Numbered from the stretch's first letter, positions 9,740-18,690 are shown. The stretch: 64,000 nt of DNA from an uncultured Lachnospiraceae bacterium (GCA_910579735.1 CAJTUZ010000001.1:248001-312000), one strand, 5' to 3'. Notes: generated by a model not told the origin, from the sequence alone. Translations and numbers: made by a program.

Positions 9740-11043
9740 AAAACAAAGTAGTTACAGCGTTGTTGATGGCAACTGTAATGTTTGGTTTGACAGCTTGTGG
9801 AGGGTCTGCGGTCCCCAGCGCGTCTGATCTGACGAAAAGAAACAGCGACGAGCAGGAAGATGATGCCGCAGAAGATGAGACAGAAGAGGATACGGAAGAA
9901 GAAATAGAAGGTACGAAAGAAGAGGAAAAAGAAGACAAGGAAGATAAAGAGGATAAAGAAGAGAAAGAGGATTCGAAAAAGGCATCCGGCATTGTTTTCG
10001 GTTCCGATGAAGCCAAAGGCTATACCGGGTTCGAATATCTGCTTGAGGAACTTGTTTCTACATCCAATACCAAATCCGGTGATAAAGTAGGTTACTCCGT
10101 ATTTGTTCCGGATGGCGATTATCCGAGCGTTTCCGGTTCCTCTGCAAGATGTGACCGCATGGGCGTTACGGTGTCCGTTGATATTGATCCATATCTTCAG
10201 TATGACTGGGAAGACTATACCATGTGTGAAAATCTGGATGAGTATGTGGAGAGTGAGCTGTCCTATTCCGATTATTACGGATTGGAAGTCGGCGAGTCGA
10301 AAGAGATAAGCGACGACTGCGCGATATGCGAAGTATCTTATATGGACTACGATTCTTATGATGATGTATATACGCCGTTTTATCAAATTTTCTGCCTGCG
10401 CGATATGGGTGATGACGTTATGGCCATGATTGATATCTGCATTGAGGCGGAAGAAACGACAGGCAAGACACAGTCAATGTTAGATGAACTTGCTTCTTTC
10501 TACGAGATCGATATTAATTGGGACGAATCCTTCGCTGAGGCAAAGAAGACTGCATTCGAAAACAGCGACGAATATAATGCGGATGCCTTTAATTTGGGAT
10601 ATATTTCTTTTGAACTGCCGGATGGCTGGGAGAAAGACGAGGATGAAACGTCTTATGATGAGATCGTCTTCGGACCAAACGGCGATGCGCTCAGTTTTGG
10701 TTATATCTCTGTGGCCAAAGACTATATTGCCGATGATGGCATGATCGATGATATGCTCGACGATCTGGAATATACGACGAGTTATTTCGAGGAAGCGTTT
10801 GGCGACGAAGTAACGGATCTTGTCGTAGAGGATGCAGGGGAAACGTTCCTCGGCAAAACGATCAGAATGGAAATGCTGTTGGAAGATGGAGACGGTTATG
10901 ATATCGGTATTTTCTATCTCGCACAGGACGGTTATACGCAATACGCCGTTTACGGAGTAGTATGGGCCGGTGAAGGCGAAGATGCGGAAAGAGAAGTAAG
11001 AGAAGCGCTTGATATGCTTTTTGAAACAGGACAGTTAAGATAG
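9736..11043 (+). CDS. lipoprotein of unknown function (paralogue 1)
   Basis: 435 residues with a lipoprotein signal ending LTAC (lipidated C21). A very acidic, low-complexity linker follows (about residues 33-78, nearly all Glu/Asp/Lys), then two globular parts. The first holds GIVFGSDEAKGYTGFEYL and YSVFVPDG..PSVSGSSAR; the second is FELPDGWEKDEDE and onwards. The start overlaps the hybrid kinase stop by 4 bases, so the two are probably made together. The next gene (11153) is a clear paralogue with the same order. I do not recognise the fold. The coupling suggests a surface role linked to the kinase, such as ligand capture, but that is inference. Confidence 0.75.
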   Translation: MKNKVVTALLMATVMFGLTACGGSAVPSASDLTKRNSDEQEDDAAEDETEEDTEEEIEGTKEEEKEDKEDKEDKEEKEDSKKASGIVFGSDEAKGYTGFEYLLEELVSTSNTKSGDKVGYSVFVPDGDYPSVSGSSARCDRMGVTVSVDIDPYLQYDWEDYTMCENLDEYVESELSYSDYYGLEVGESKEISDDCAICEVSYMDYDSYDDVYTPFYQIFCLRDMGDDVMAMIDICIEAEETTGKTQSMLDELASFYEIDINWDESFAEAKKTAFENSDEYNADAFNLGYISFELPDGWEKDEDETSYDEIVFGPNGDALSFGYISVAKDYIADDGMIDDMLDDLEYTTSYFEEAFGDEVTDLVVEDAGETFLGKTIRMEMLLEDGDGYDIGIFYLAQDGYTQYAVYGVVWAGEGEDAEREVREALDMLFETGQLR

Positions 11044-11099
11044 TCGGAAGCTCATAAGCTCAGTATGAAAGCAGACGACAGTATAAGGGTATTGATACG

Positions 11100-11132
11100 G
11101 ATACCGGTTTCCAGGGTATGGAAACCGGTATC
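11100..11132 (+). terminator. perfect 13-bp hairpin between lipoprotein genes
   Basis: GATACCGGTTTCC (11100-11112) and GGAAACCGGTATC (11120-11132) form a perfect stem with a 7-base loop. The tail TGTCTTAT is only weakly T-rich, so it may terminate partly or protect the upstream mRNA. It ends 21 bases before the next start codon. Confidence 0.5.
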
Positions 11133-11152
11133 TGTCTTATGGAAGGTATGGT

Positions 11153-12523
11153 ATGAAAATGTTATGGAATGTGTGGAAAAGGAATCAACGGAAGAACTGG
11201 AAAAAGTATCGTCTGGCGAAAAAGATCCTGGCAATGGTCATGAGCATCAGTACAGCGTTTGCGCTGACGGCCTGCGTTTCGGCAAGACCTGCCGCATCTG
11301 ATCCGGATGCAAGAAGGGAACAGGCGAGGGAAGAGATCGCATCCAACAGCAAGGAAGACGAAAAGGAGGAAGCGATTCAGGATACAGAACAGGAAGGGAA
11401 CGGGGAAGCGGACAGCGGCGGTAAAGACACTGCGGATGAAGGCGGCGCAGGGACAGGTATTGTGTTCGGATCAGAAGACGCGGCAGGCTATAGAGGATTT
11501 CAATATCTGACAGAGGAGCGTATTGCCACGTCCAGGACCGATTCCAAAAAGGAAGCGGCATTCAGCGTCTATATTCCGAAGGAGGAACATCCGCGCGTAT
11601 CCGGCTCATCTGCAAGGAGCGAGAATGCGGGCGTCTATGTGAAAGTCGATCTGGAACCGTATCTGCAATATAAAGCCAAAGACTATTCGCTGCGCAGCAA
11701 TCTGCAGAAATATGTGGACAGGGAAATAAATTATGATGACGATTATTTTGACATTGTGACTGGAAATATTCAGGAAACCGGTCAGTCCGCAGTGTGTGAA
11801 GTCAGCTATATGGAGTATGACGCCTGGAACGAGGAATATTTGCCTCGTTATGCGGTTTACGGTCTTTATCTTCTGCATGATGATATCATGGCGCTTGTTT
11901 CAGTTATCGTAAATGAAGAAGATACTACGGATGGGACGCAGGCTCTGCTGACGGAACTGGAAGCGTTTTATGAGATGGAGATTGGCTGGACGCCTGATTT
12001 TGCAGGAGAAAAACAGGAAGCGTTTGATCATAAAAACAGCGCTAATAATTTTGAGGTCTACTCTCTTTCTTTTACCCTGCCGGAGGGCTGGATGATCGAT
12101 GAGGAAATGAGCGACGATTATGAGACGATGATCGTTCCGGGCGGCGATTCGGAATCGGCCGACGAATGCATTGCACTCACGCAGTCGGAAGATATGACCG
12201 GCATGCTCGACTGGCTGTTGGAAGATCTGGAAATGCTGAAAGAGGAAATGGAAGAGGATTTTATAGATGAATCCGATTATATGGAGATAGAGGATATTGG
12301 TATGACCTTTTTGGGCCGTACCATCAAAATGGAGATGGCAGAGCATGTTGACGATCATGTGGAAGCCGGCGTGATGTATGTTGCGGAAGATGATAACAAT
12401 CTGTATATGATCTATGCTTATACGGTTTTGGAAGACGGAGAGGAAACGAAATTATCAGAAAGCGTTACGGAAGCATTGGAAATGCTTTTTGAGACCGGAA
12501 GGATAATGGACAGCATGATGTAA
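11153..12523 (+). CDS. lipoprotein of unknown function (paralogue 2)
   Basis: 456 residues. The N-terminus is unusually long and basic (many Lys/Arg/Trp over about 24 residues) before the hydrophobic stretch ending LTAC (C41). GGAAGG at 11141-11146 supports this start. An acidic linker is followed by GIVFGSEDAAGYRGFQYL, FSVYIPKEEHPRVSGSSAR and FTLPEGWMIDEE, matching the preceding lipoprotein segment by segment. The pair clearly arose by tandem duplication. The linker differs in composition (more Gly, fewer Lys), so the copies have diverged most there. Function is not recognised. Confidence 0.75.
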   Translation: MKMLWNVWKRNQRKNWKKYRLAKKILAMVMSISTAFALTACVSARPAASDPDARREQAREEIASNSKEDEKEEAIQDTEQEGNGEADSGGKDTADEGGAGTGIVFGSEDAAGYRGFQYLTEERIATSRTDSKKEAAFSVYIPKEEHPRVSGSSARSENAGVYVKVDLEPYLQYKAKDYSLRSNLQKYVDREINYDDDYFDIVTGNIQETGQSAVCEVSYMEYDAWNEEYLPRYAVYGLYLLHDDIMALVSVIVNEEDTTDGTQALLTELEAFYEMEIGWTPDFAGEKQEAFDHKNSANNFEVYSLSFTLPEGWMIDEEMSDDYETMIVPGGDSESADECIALTQSEDMTGMLDWLLEDLEMLKEEMEEDFIDESDYMEIEDIGMTFLGRTIKMEMAEHVDDHVEAGVMYVAEDDNNLYMIYAYTVLEDGEETKLSESVTEALEMLFETGRIMDSMM

Positions 12524-12624
12524 GCATTCCGGCACTCTAATCATCTATAAAAATCATAGAATATTAAGAATTTGCTAATCTGCTTTTAAGAATATCATAT
12601 TATGATAAGAAAAAGGGGTACGCT

Positions 12625-13995
12625 ATGACAAGATATATACATAAGCTGAAAATACTGCTTTTTACGCTGTTTCTTGCCCTCAGTATGAATATGGCCGGTA
12701 TTGTGCAGGCCGTACACGCGGACGGTATACGGACGACGGTCTATATCTTATCGGCGGCTCTTTTTTTCCTGTATGCGAATATTGCGCCCCTGACGTTATA
12801 TCCGGAGAATAAACGGATGGGAGGGAAACGTCTGAAACGTCTGGATAAAGGCGCGTCTCTGCTTTTTTATGCAGGGTTGACTATGACAGTCAGTACCATA
12901 TGGCTGATCCGGCTTGCATTTTGCCTTTCCTTTGAAAACATGAAAGGCATCCTGCTCTATGTGCTGGCCGTTCTGCTCTGTCTGTGCGGCGGGGGAATTC
13001 TGTTGTGCAACGGCAGTCTGCGTCTGTTCGCTTCTTCCCTGCAAATGGGAATCCGTTACCGGCTGGCGCTGTTATTGCTCTGGTGGGTACCGATCGTCAA
13101 TCTGTTCCTGTTTGGCAGGCTGTACCGGCTGGCCTGCATGGAATATGAGACGGAGCTGGAGAAAGAAGAACTGAATGCCGTTCGTAAAAAAAGCGAATGC
13201 TGTCACACAAAATATCCGCTCCTTATGGTACATGGAGTGTTTTTCAGAGACGTACGTTTTTTCAATTATTGGGGCAGGATTCCCGGCGAATTGATGAAAA
13301 ACGGTGCACAGATCTATTACGGAAATCAACAGTCTGCGGCGTCCGTAGCGGAATGCGGACAGGAACTGGCCGGGCGGATAAAACAGATCGTATCGGAGAC
13401 CGGCTGCGGGAAACTCAATGTCATAGCACATTCCAAAGGCGGTCTGGATATGCGGTATGCCATAAGCAGATGCGGCGCGGCGGAATATGTCGCTTCCCTG
13501 ACGACGATCGATACGCCCCACAGGGGATGCCTTTTTGCGGATTATCTTTTGCAGAAAGCCCCCGAACGCTTACGGCTGTATCTGGACGGCAAATATAACG
13601 CGGCGCTTCGCAGATTCGGAGATGATTCGCCGGATTTTCTCGGCGCCGTGACGGATCTGACGGCAGAGAAATGTCTTGCGAGAAACGAAGAACTGCCCGA
13701 TAGCGGACAAGTTTATTACCAAAGCGTGGCGGCGGCAATGCGGGGAGCTTACAGCGCCCGTTTTCCGCTGAATCTGACATATGATCTGGTTAAACGCTTC
13801 GATGGGGAAAACGACGGACTCGTTTCCATATCGTCCGCTTTGTGGGGCAACGTTTATCAGGAATTGCATTTGAAGGGCAGACGTGGGATATCTCATGGTG
13901 ATCTGATCGATCTGAACAGGGAAAATATCAGGGAATTTGATGTAAGAGAATTTTATGTAAACCTTGTGAACGATCTGAAGAAAAAAGGCTTCTGA
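12625..13995 (+). CDS. membrane-anchored lipase-like alpha/beta hydrolase
   Basis: The first 175 residues contain about five hydrophobic segments, probably a membrane anchor. The rest is an alpha/beta hydrolase: VHGVFFRD carries the oxyanion HG; VIAHSKGGLDMRY carries the nucleophile Ser; TIDTPHRG follows, as in triacylglycerol lipases; FDGENDGLVS gives the probable catalytic Asp; ISHGDLIDL gives the probable His. The layout resembles lipase/PGAP1-like esterases acting on lipids or acylated surface material. The substrate is unknown. AAAAGGGG precedes the ATG. The next gene starts 25 bases after the stop, suggesting co-transcription. Confidence 0.75.
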   Translation: MTRYIHKLKILLFTLFLALSMNMAGIVQAVHADGIRTTVYILSAALFFLYANIAPLTLYPENKRMGGKRLKRLDKGASLLFYAGLTMTVSTIWLIRLAFCLSFENMKGILLYVLAVLLCLCGGGILLCNGSLRLFASSLQMGIRYRLALLLLWWVPIVNLFLFGRLYRLACMEYETELEKEELNAVRKKSECCHTKYPLLMVHGVFFRDVRFFNYWGRIPGELMKNGAQIYYGNQQSAASVAECGQELAGRIKQIVSETGCGKLNVIAHSKGGLDMRYAISRCGAAEYVASLTTIDTPHRGCLFADYLLQKAPERLRLYLDGKYNAALRRFGDDSPDFLGAVTDLTAEKCLARNEELPDSGQVYYQSVAAAMRGAYSARFPLNLTYDLVKRFDGENDGLVSISSALWGNVYQELHLKGRRGISHGDLIDLNRENIREFDVREFYVNLVNDLKKKGF

Positions 13996-14020
13996 TCGTA
14001 TACGGTAAGAAGGAGTCTGT

Positions 14021-14767
14021 ATGAAAAAGGAAATATTATGTATTCTATGCAGTTTATTTTGTTTCGGCTATTGCTTTCTGATATACAGTATCAAATCCGG
14101 AACGCGCTTTTATCTGATATGGGGAATGGGCGGCGTCTGCTTTCTGGGACTTACCGCTTTTTTGCATTTTGATCTGTGGAGCAGGATGCCTGATGTTTTG
14201 CAAAAGATTACCATCATCATGTTAACATTGGGCATACTTCTTTTTGTTGTAACGGAAGGCTGTATTATAAGCGGTTTCCATGCAAAGGGAGAGGAGGGCC
14301 TGGACTATATTATCGTGCTTGGGGCACAGATCAAGGAGAACGGACCTTCCGCCGCGTTAAGATTCCGTCTCGATACGGCATACGACTATCTGGTGGAAAA
14401 CGAGAATACGGTCTGTATCGTTTCCGGCGGGCAGGGTTCCAACGAACCGTGTTCCGAAGCAGAAGGCATGTGCCGCTATCTGATAGAAAGAGGCATTGCC
14501 CCGGCACGTATTCTCATGGAGGACAAATCCACGGATACTTCTGAAAATATTGCATTCAGCATGCAGTTTCTTGACAAAGAAAATGACAGTGTGGGGGTCG
14601 TGACCAACAACTTCCATGTCTTTCGCGGCGTTCATCTGGCAAGACATATGGGCATCCGTGAAGTATGCGGGATTTCCGCCCCCTCCGATGTGTATTTCCT
14701 GCTCAACAATATGGTGCGGGAATTTTTCGGGGTCATGAAGGATCTGGTGTATGGGAATTTGCTTTAG
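14021..14767 (+). CDS. YdcF/DUF218 family membrane protein
   Basis: 248 residues. Three hydrophobic segments in the first 90 residues are followed by a DUF218 domain: DYIIVLGAQIKENGPS, VCIVSGGQGSNEP, SEAEGMCRYLIERGI, EDKSTDTSENI and TNNFHVFRG. Members such as SanA and ElyC affect envelope integrity and undecaprenyl-linked metabolism, but the biochemical activity of the family is not settled. AGAAGGAG precedes the ATG. Downstream lies the long inverted-repeat element. Confidence 0.85.
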   Translation: MKKEILCILCSLFCFGYCFLIYSIKSGTRFYLIWGMGGVCFLGLTAFLHFDLWSRMPDVLQKITIIMLTLGILLFVVTEGCIISGFHAKGEEGLDYIIVLGAQIKENGPSAALRFRLDTAYDYLVENENTVCIVSGGQGSNEPCSEAEGMCRYLIERGIAPARILMEDKSTDTSENIAFSMQFLDKENDSVGVVTNNFHVFRGVHLARHMGIREVCGISAPSDVYFLLNNMVREFFGVMKDLVYGNLL

Positions 14768-14784
14768 GTTTGCAGGATGGACAG

Positions 14785-14963
14785 AAAACGGCTCGGAAAA
14801 CGGCAGGGCGGAGCAGTTACAATTCCTGCGAAGGCCCTTGGAAAACGCCGGTGCTTAGCGATGTATCTTTCGAGCTTAGCATCCGCTGCGATTTTTCACG
14901 GAGCGGGAGCGTGCCGCCAAAGGAAATGTAACTGCTCCGCCCTGCCGTTTTCCGAGCCGTTTT
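14785..14963. repeat. 179-bp element with perfect 36-bp inverted ends
   Basis: Bases 14785-14820 and 14928-14963 are exact reverse complements (36 of 36). Pairing continues inward for seven more positions with a single mismatch (14821-14827 against 14921-14927). The core of about 93 bases shows no reading frame I believe. The right arm ends in TTTTT, so as RNA it would be a very long terminator-like stem for the YdcF gene. As DNA it has the look of a miniature inverted-repeat element or large palindromic intergenic repeat. No clear target-site duplication is seen. The rest of the 384-base gap (14964-15151) shows nothing else. Confidence 0.7.
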
Positions 14964-15151
14964 TCATGACGTTCCGTAGAAAGTATTTTGTTTTTTCCGG
15001 CGCTGCCTTGAATCGCGCTTCTTTTTTTGGTAAGATAATATGGTAGGAAGAACATGAGAAAAATTCATTTTTAACGATACCGGCATGCGTGATAAGGCTG
15101 CGGGCCTTATCCGGAAAATGGCGGAAAGTACGATAGCGTAAGGATATCAAG

Positions 15152-16195
15152 ATGAAGAAAAAAACAGTACTGATCATAGGCATTACCATAATGTTACTTT
15201 GCGTAGGATGCGGCGCACAGGAAAAAACAGATAATGTCAGCGCGGGCATGGAGGCAGTGCGAAATCTGGAGTATGAGACTGCTTTGGGATATTTTCAGAC
15301 AGCGCTTGGCGAAAAAGAGGACGAAAGACAGATCTGCCGTGGTATGGGCCTTGCCTATATGGGGTTGTCACGGTATGAAGAGGCCATTTCCTTTTTTGAA
15401 AGAGCGCTGCTTTTAAGTGACGGCACGGTGCGGGATATTGATTTTGACATCAACTATTATCTGGCAACGGCCTATTTCAGAAACGGACAGACGGAGGATG
15501 CGGTCAGAGCTTACGATGCCATTCTGGCGCTGCGGCCGAAGGAAAAGGACGCTTATTATTTAAGAGGATGCGTAAAACTATACAGCGGTGATTTTGAAGG
15601 CGCCAAACAGGATTTTGATAATACGATGAGCGGAGACGCCAAGAACTATGACCGTCTGATCCAGATCTATGAGGTTTTGGTCGATAACGGTTATAAAGAA
15701 GCCGGCAAAGAATATTTGCTGCAGGTCATCTCCGACAACGAGAAATCTATTTCAGACTATGATCTGGGACGTATTTATTATTATCTGGAAGATTATGAAA
15801 ATGCCAAAGACTGTCTTTTGCGGGTAAAGATCACGGACAATTACGAAGTGTCCCTTTATCTGGGAAGAACCTACGAAGCGCTTGGAGATTACAATTACGC
15901 CTCCAGCATTTACGGCGATTATACGCTCAATGATCAGAGCAAAGCGGAGATTTATAACCAGCTGGGACTGTGCCGTATGCAGATGGGGGAATATGAACTG
16001 GCGCTCATGGCGTTTCAGTCCGGGATGGCGATCGAGGGCAATGAGATGATGCAGACCCTGAAATTCAATGAGATCGTGGCTTATGAGTATATGGGTGATT
16101 ATACGACGGCCGCAGTTCTTATGAGCGATTATCTGAAAACTTATCCGGATGATACAGCCGCTCAGAGAGAGAATCAGTTCTTAAAAACAAGATAA
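15152..16195 (+). CDS. tetratricopeptide-repeat lipoprotein
   Basis: 347 residues. The signal ends in CVGC, giving a lipidated cysteine at residue 21. From residue 30 on it consists of repeated 34-residue helical pairs with TPR signatures (AYMGLSRYEEAISFFERAL, ATAYFRNGQTEDAVRAYDAI, YLRGCVKLYSGDFEGAKQDF and further copies), some eight repeats in all. TPR proteins are scaffolds; the partner is unknown. A weak AAGGATATCAAG precedes the ATG. The gene stands alone between the inverted-repeat element and the promoter at 16205. Confidence 0.8.
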   Translation: MKKKTVLIIGITIMLLCVGCGAQEKTDNVSAGMEAVRNLEYETALGYFQTALGEKEDERQICRGMGLAYMGLSRYEEAISFFERALLLSDGTVRDIDFDINYYLATAYFRNGQTEDAVRAYDAILALRPKEKDAYYLRGCVKLYSGDFEGAKQDFDNTMSGDAKNYDRLIQIYEVLVDNGYKEAGKEYLLQVISDNEKSISDYDLGRIYYYLEDYENAKDCLLRVKITDNYEVSLYLGRTYEALGDYNYASSIYGDYTLNDQSKAEIYNQLGLCRMQMGEYELALMAFQSGMAIEGNEMMQTLKFNEIVAYEYMGDYTTAAVLMSDYLKTYPDDTAAQRENQFLKTR

Positions 16196-16204
16196 TGATG
16201 TTTG

Positions 16205-16233
16205 TTGACAAGTACAAGGGGCAATGATACTAT
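16205..16233 (+). promoter_or_regulatory. strong sigma-A-type promoter
   Basis: TTGACA (16205-16210), a 17-base spacer and TACTAT (16228-16233), preceded by TGA (extended -10). It reads into the Nudix-like gene and probably pyrF-pyrE. Confidence 0.75.
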
Positions 16234-16279
16234 ATTTAGTAGATTCAGTAAGAAAACGAAAAAAGAATGGAGGTTCCCT

Positions 16280-16684
16280 ATGGAAAGTACTTTCTTAAGA
16301 GTAAAAGGAATCATCAAAAAGGATGATAAATACCTGTTATTGAAAAGGTGGGTGGATGACCGTATTCCCGATCCTTTTGTATGGGAGTTTGTCGATACGG
16401 AAGTGGGGCACGGAGAAGCGCCCGATGAAGCGGTACTGCGCGCGATTCAGGAGCAGTTGTCAATAGACGGTAAAATAGAGAAAATTGAATATACATGGTC
16501 AAGCGTACTGGGGGATACCCACTGTGTCGGTATCGCTTACATCTGTTCTATCCCGGAAGAGGAAGAAAGACATATCGTGCTGGCAGAAGATTACGGCGAA
16601 TATGAATGGGTGACAAGAGACCAGTTCGAACTGTATATTGAAAACCAGTTCGTCCTGCAGGATCTGAAAGATAAGACTTTATAG
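16280..16684 (+). CDS. Nudix-like protein with degenerate Nudix box
   Basis: 134 residues. The fold cues of Nudix hydrolases are present (VKGIIKKDDKYLLLKRW, then a box region, then EYEWVTRDQFELYI). The box reads EVGHGEAPDEAVLRAIQEQ, where the catalytic REXXEE is replaced by AIQEQ. It should bind metal poorly and may have lost hydrolase activity. I start it at 16280, where ATGGAGG (16267-16273) precedes the ATG. An in-frame start nearer the promoter would put the promoter spacer inside the gene. It is followed by pyrF after 29 bases, so a regulatory or nucleotide-binding role near pyrimidine synthesis is possible but unproven. Confidence 0.7.
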   Translation: MESTFLRVKGIIKKDDKYLLLKRWVDDRIPDPFVWEFVDTEVGHGEAPDEAVLRAIQEQLSIDGKIEKIEYTWSSVLGDTHCVGIAYICSIPEEEERHIVLAEDYGEYEWVTRDQFELYIENQFVLQDLKDKTL

Positions 16685-16713
16685 GACAGAAAGCAAAGGA
16701 GCAGGAAGTATCC

Positions 16714-17691
16714 ATGATAAATAAATTGATCCGTAATATCCAAAAGACCGGCGCACCGATCGTAGTCGGACTCGATCCGATGTTAAGCTATATACCGGAA
16801 CACTTGCAGAAACAGGCATATGCGGAATACGGCGAGACGTTAAAAGGCGCTGCGGAAGCGGTCTGGCTTTTTAATAAAGAGATCATCGATCATATCCATG
16901 ATCTGATTCCGGCAGTAAAACCGCAGATCGCCATGTATGAGCAGTTCGGCGTGGAAGGTATGATCGTTTTCCAGAGAACGGTGGAATACTGTAAGAGTAA
17001 GGGACTTGTCGTGATCGGTGATGTCAAACGCGGCGATATCGGTTCGACTTCCGAGGCATATGCCGTGGGACATCTTGGCGGCGTACAGGTCGGCAGTAAT
17101 TTCTGCAGGGGATTCGATGAAGATTTTATTACGGTCAATCCGTATCTTGGTTCCGACGGCGTAAAACCGTTTATCAAAGTATGTAAAGAAGAGAAAAAAG
17201 GTATTTTTGTCCTTGTAAAGACATCCAATCCAAGCAGCGGCGAGTTCCAGGACCGTATCGTGAAAGAGACAGCGGATGGCGCGGACAAAGAAGATGACGG
17301 ACAGAATACGGCAAAAGACAGGCCGCTTTATGAAATTGTCGGAGAAAAGGTTGCCGAATGGGGCGCCGGCTGTATGGGAGACGATTACAGCTATGTAGGC
17401 GCAGTTGTCGGCGCAACATATCCCGAACAGGGCAGGATCCTTCGTAAGATTATGCCCAAAGCCCTGATTCTCGTGCCCGGATATGGCGCGCAGGGAGGAA
17501 AAGGCGCAGATTTGGTTCATTTCTTTAACGAAGATGGACTCGGAGCGATCGTGAATTCATCACGAGGCATTATTGCGGCATATAAACAGGAAGAATATGC
17601 GAAATACGGCGCTGAGAGCTTTGCAGAAGCATCCAGGGCAGCAGTGGCAGCCATGAAAGAAGACATTGCGGGAGCGTTTGCGAAACGCTGA
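16714..17691 (+). CDS. pyrF: orotidine 5'-phosphate decarboxylase
   Basis: Converts OMP to UMP, the last step of UMP synthesis. The catalytic DxKxxD is seen in VIGDVKRGDIGSTS, and the phosphate-binding end in LVPGYGAQGG and VNSSRGI. It is of the longer type (325 residues, MtOMPDC-like PyrF group). An acidic loop insertion at about residues 188-206 (DGADKEDDGQNTAKDRP) looks like a surface loop. AAAGGAGCAGGAAG precedes the ATG. pyrE follows, so the two final enzymes are made together. Confidence 0.93.
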   Translation: MINKLIRNIQKTGAPIVVGLDPMLSYIPEHLQKQAYAEYGETLKGAAEAVWLFNKEIIDHIHDLIPAVKPQIAMYEQFGVEGMIVFQRTVEYCKSKGLVVIGDVKRGDIGSTSEAYAVGHLGGVQVGSNFCRGFDEDFITVNPYLGSDGVKPFIKVCKEEKKGIFVLVKTSNPSSGEFQDRIVKETADGADKEDDGQNTAKDRPLYEIVGEKVAEWGAGCMGDDYSYVGAVVGATYPEQGRILRKIMPKALILVPGYGAQGGKGADLVHFFNEDGLGAIVNSSRGIIAAYKQEEYAKYGAESFAEASRAAVAAMKEDIAGAFAKR

Positions 17692-17778
17692 AATATTGAC
17701 GGCAGAGAGATAAAACAGACGGGAAACGGCCTGGTCAGATCAAAGGAACAGGCTGTGGGAAAGGCAGAGGGTATCAAA

Positions 17779-18456
17779 ATGGAGAACTATAAACAGGAAT
17801 TTATCGAATTTATGGTAGACTGCCAGGTTCTTAAATTCGGCGATTTCACATTAAAGAGCGGCAGGAAATCTCCTTTTTTTATGAACGCGGGAGCTTATGT
17901 GACAGGCGGAGCGCTTAACAGACTCGGCGAATATTATGCAAAGGCGATTCATGATCACTATGGACTGGATTTTGATGTATTATTCGGACCCGCTTATAAA
18001 GGAATTCCCCTTGCAGTAGCGACCGTCATGGCCCTTGACAGACTGTATGGAAAAGAAGTAAGGTACTGTGCGAACCGGAAAGAAGTAAAGGATCACGGCG
18101 ATACGGGAATCCTTTTGGGCAGTAAATTAAAGGACGGCGACAAAGTAGTCATTATCGAGGATGTGACGACTTCGGGCAAATCGATCGAAGAGACTTTCCC
18201 GATCATAAGGGCGCAGGCCGACGTGGAGATCAAAGGCCTGATCGTATCTTTAAACCGTATGGAAAGAGGACTCACCGGCACAAAAAGCGCGCTTGACGAG
18301 ATCAAAGAAAAGTATGGATTTGAGGCCAATGCGATCGTTACCATGGAAGACGTGGTTGCCTGCCTGTACAATAAGCCGTATCAGGGAACCGTATATATTG
18401 ACGATACGTTAAAAGCGGCCATTGATGCATATTATGAGCAATATGGTATAAAATAA
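17779..18456 (+). CDS. pyrE: orotate phosphoribosyltransferase
   Basis: Joins orotate to PRPP, giving OMP for PyrF. The PRPP-binding motif is VVIIEDVTTSGKS. The substrate loop region FGPAYKGIPLA and CANRKEVKDHGDTG are also present. I start at ATG 17779 (MENYKQEF, 225 residues), where GAGGGT is correctly spaced. The upstream in-frame GTG at 17755 adds eight residues and lacks a site of its own. Full catalytic motif set. Confidence 0.93.
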   Translation: MENYKQEFIEFMVDCQVLKFGDFTLKSGRKSPFFMNAGAYVTGGALNRLGEYYAKAIHDHYGLDFDVLFGPAYKGIPLAVATVMALDRLYGKEVRYCANRKEVKDHGDTGILLGSKLKDGDKVVIIEDVTTSGKSIEETFPIIRAQADVEIKGLIVSLNRMERGLTGTKSALDEIKEKYGFEANAIVTMEDVVACLYNKPYQGTVYIDDTLKAAIDAYYEQYGIK

Positions 18457-18498
18457 TCCCGATCGGATGGGGGAAATTGTGAAAGGATTGGTGGCAGG

Positions 18499-18651
18499 AT
18501 GGAAGAAAAAACATATAAAACAATGGGCGGTGCAGGCGCAATGAACATTGCAGTCGGGGTCACGGCACTGGTAGTTGGCGTTACGAGCGGCATTCTGCTT
18601 ATTATCGGCGGCGCCAAACTTTTAGCGGGCAGAAATAAAATTATATTTTAA
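18499..18651 (+). CDS. 50-residue single-helix membrane protein
   Basis: A short frame, MEEKTYKTMGGAGAMNIAVG and onwards, with one long Gly/Val/Ile-rich hydrophobic helix (about residues 15-42) and a basic tail (GRNKIIF). A GGTGGCAGG site precedes the ATG, and a clean terminator begins 6 bases after the stop, so it looks like a real gene at the end of the pyr operon. Function unknown; similar tiny glycine-zipper proteins occur in Firmicutes, but I cannot name a family. Confidence 0.6.
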   Translation: MEEKTYKTMGGAGAMNIAVGVTALVVGVTSGILLIIGGAKLLAGRNKIIF

Positions 18652-18657
18652 AAAATG

Positions 18658-18690
18658 AACAGGTATTTCTTGTAGAAATGCCTGTTTTTC
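18658..18690 (+). terminator. intrinsic terminator after the pyrE transcript
   Basis: AACAGGTATTTC (18658-18669), loop TTGTA, GAAATGCCTGTT (18675-18686) and a run of T. One G-T pair in an otherwise perfect 12-bp stem. Confidence 0.8.
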
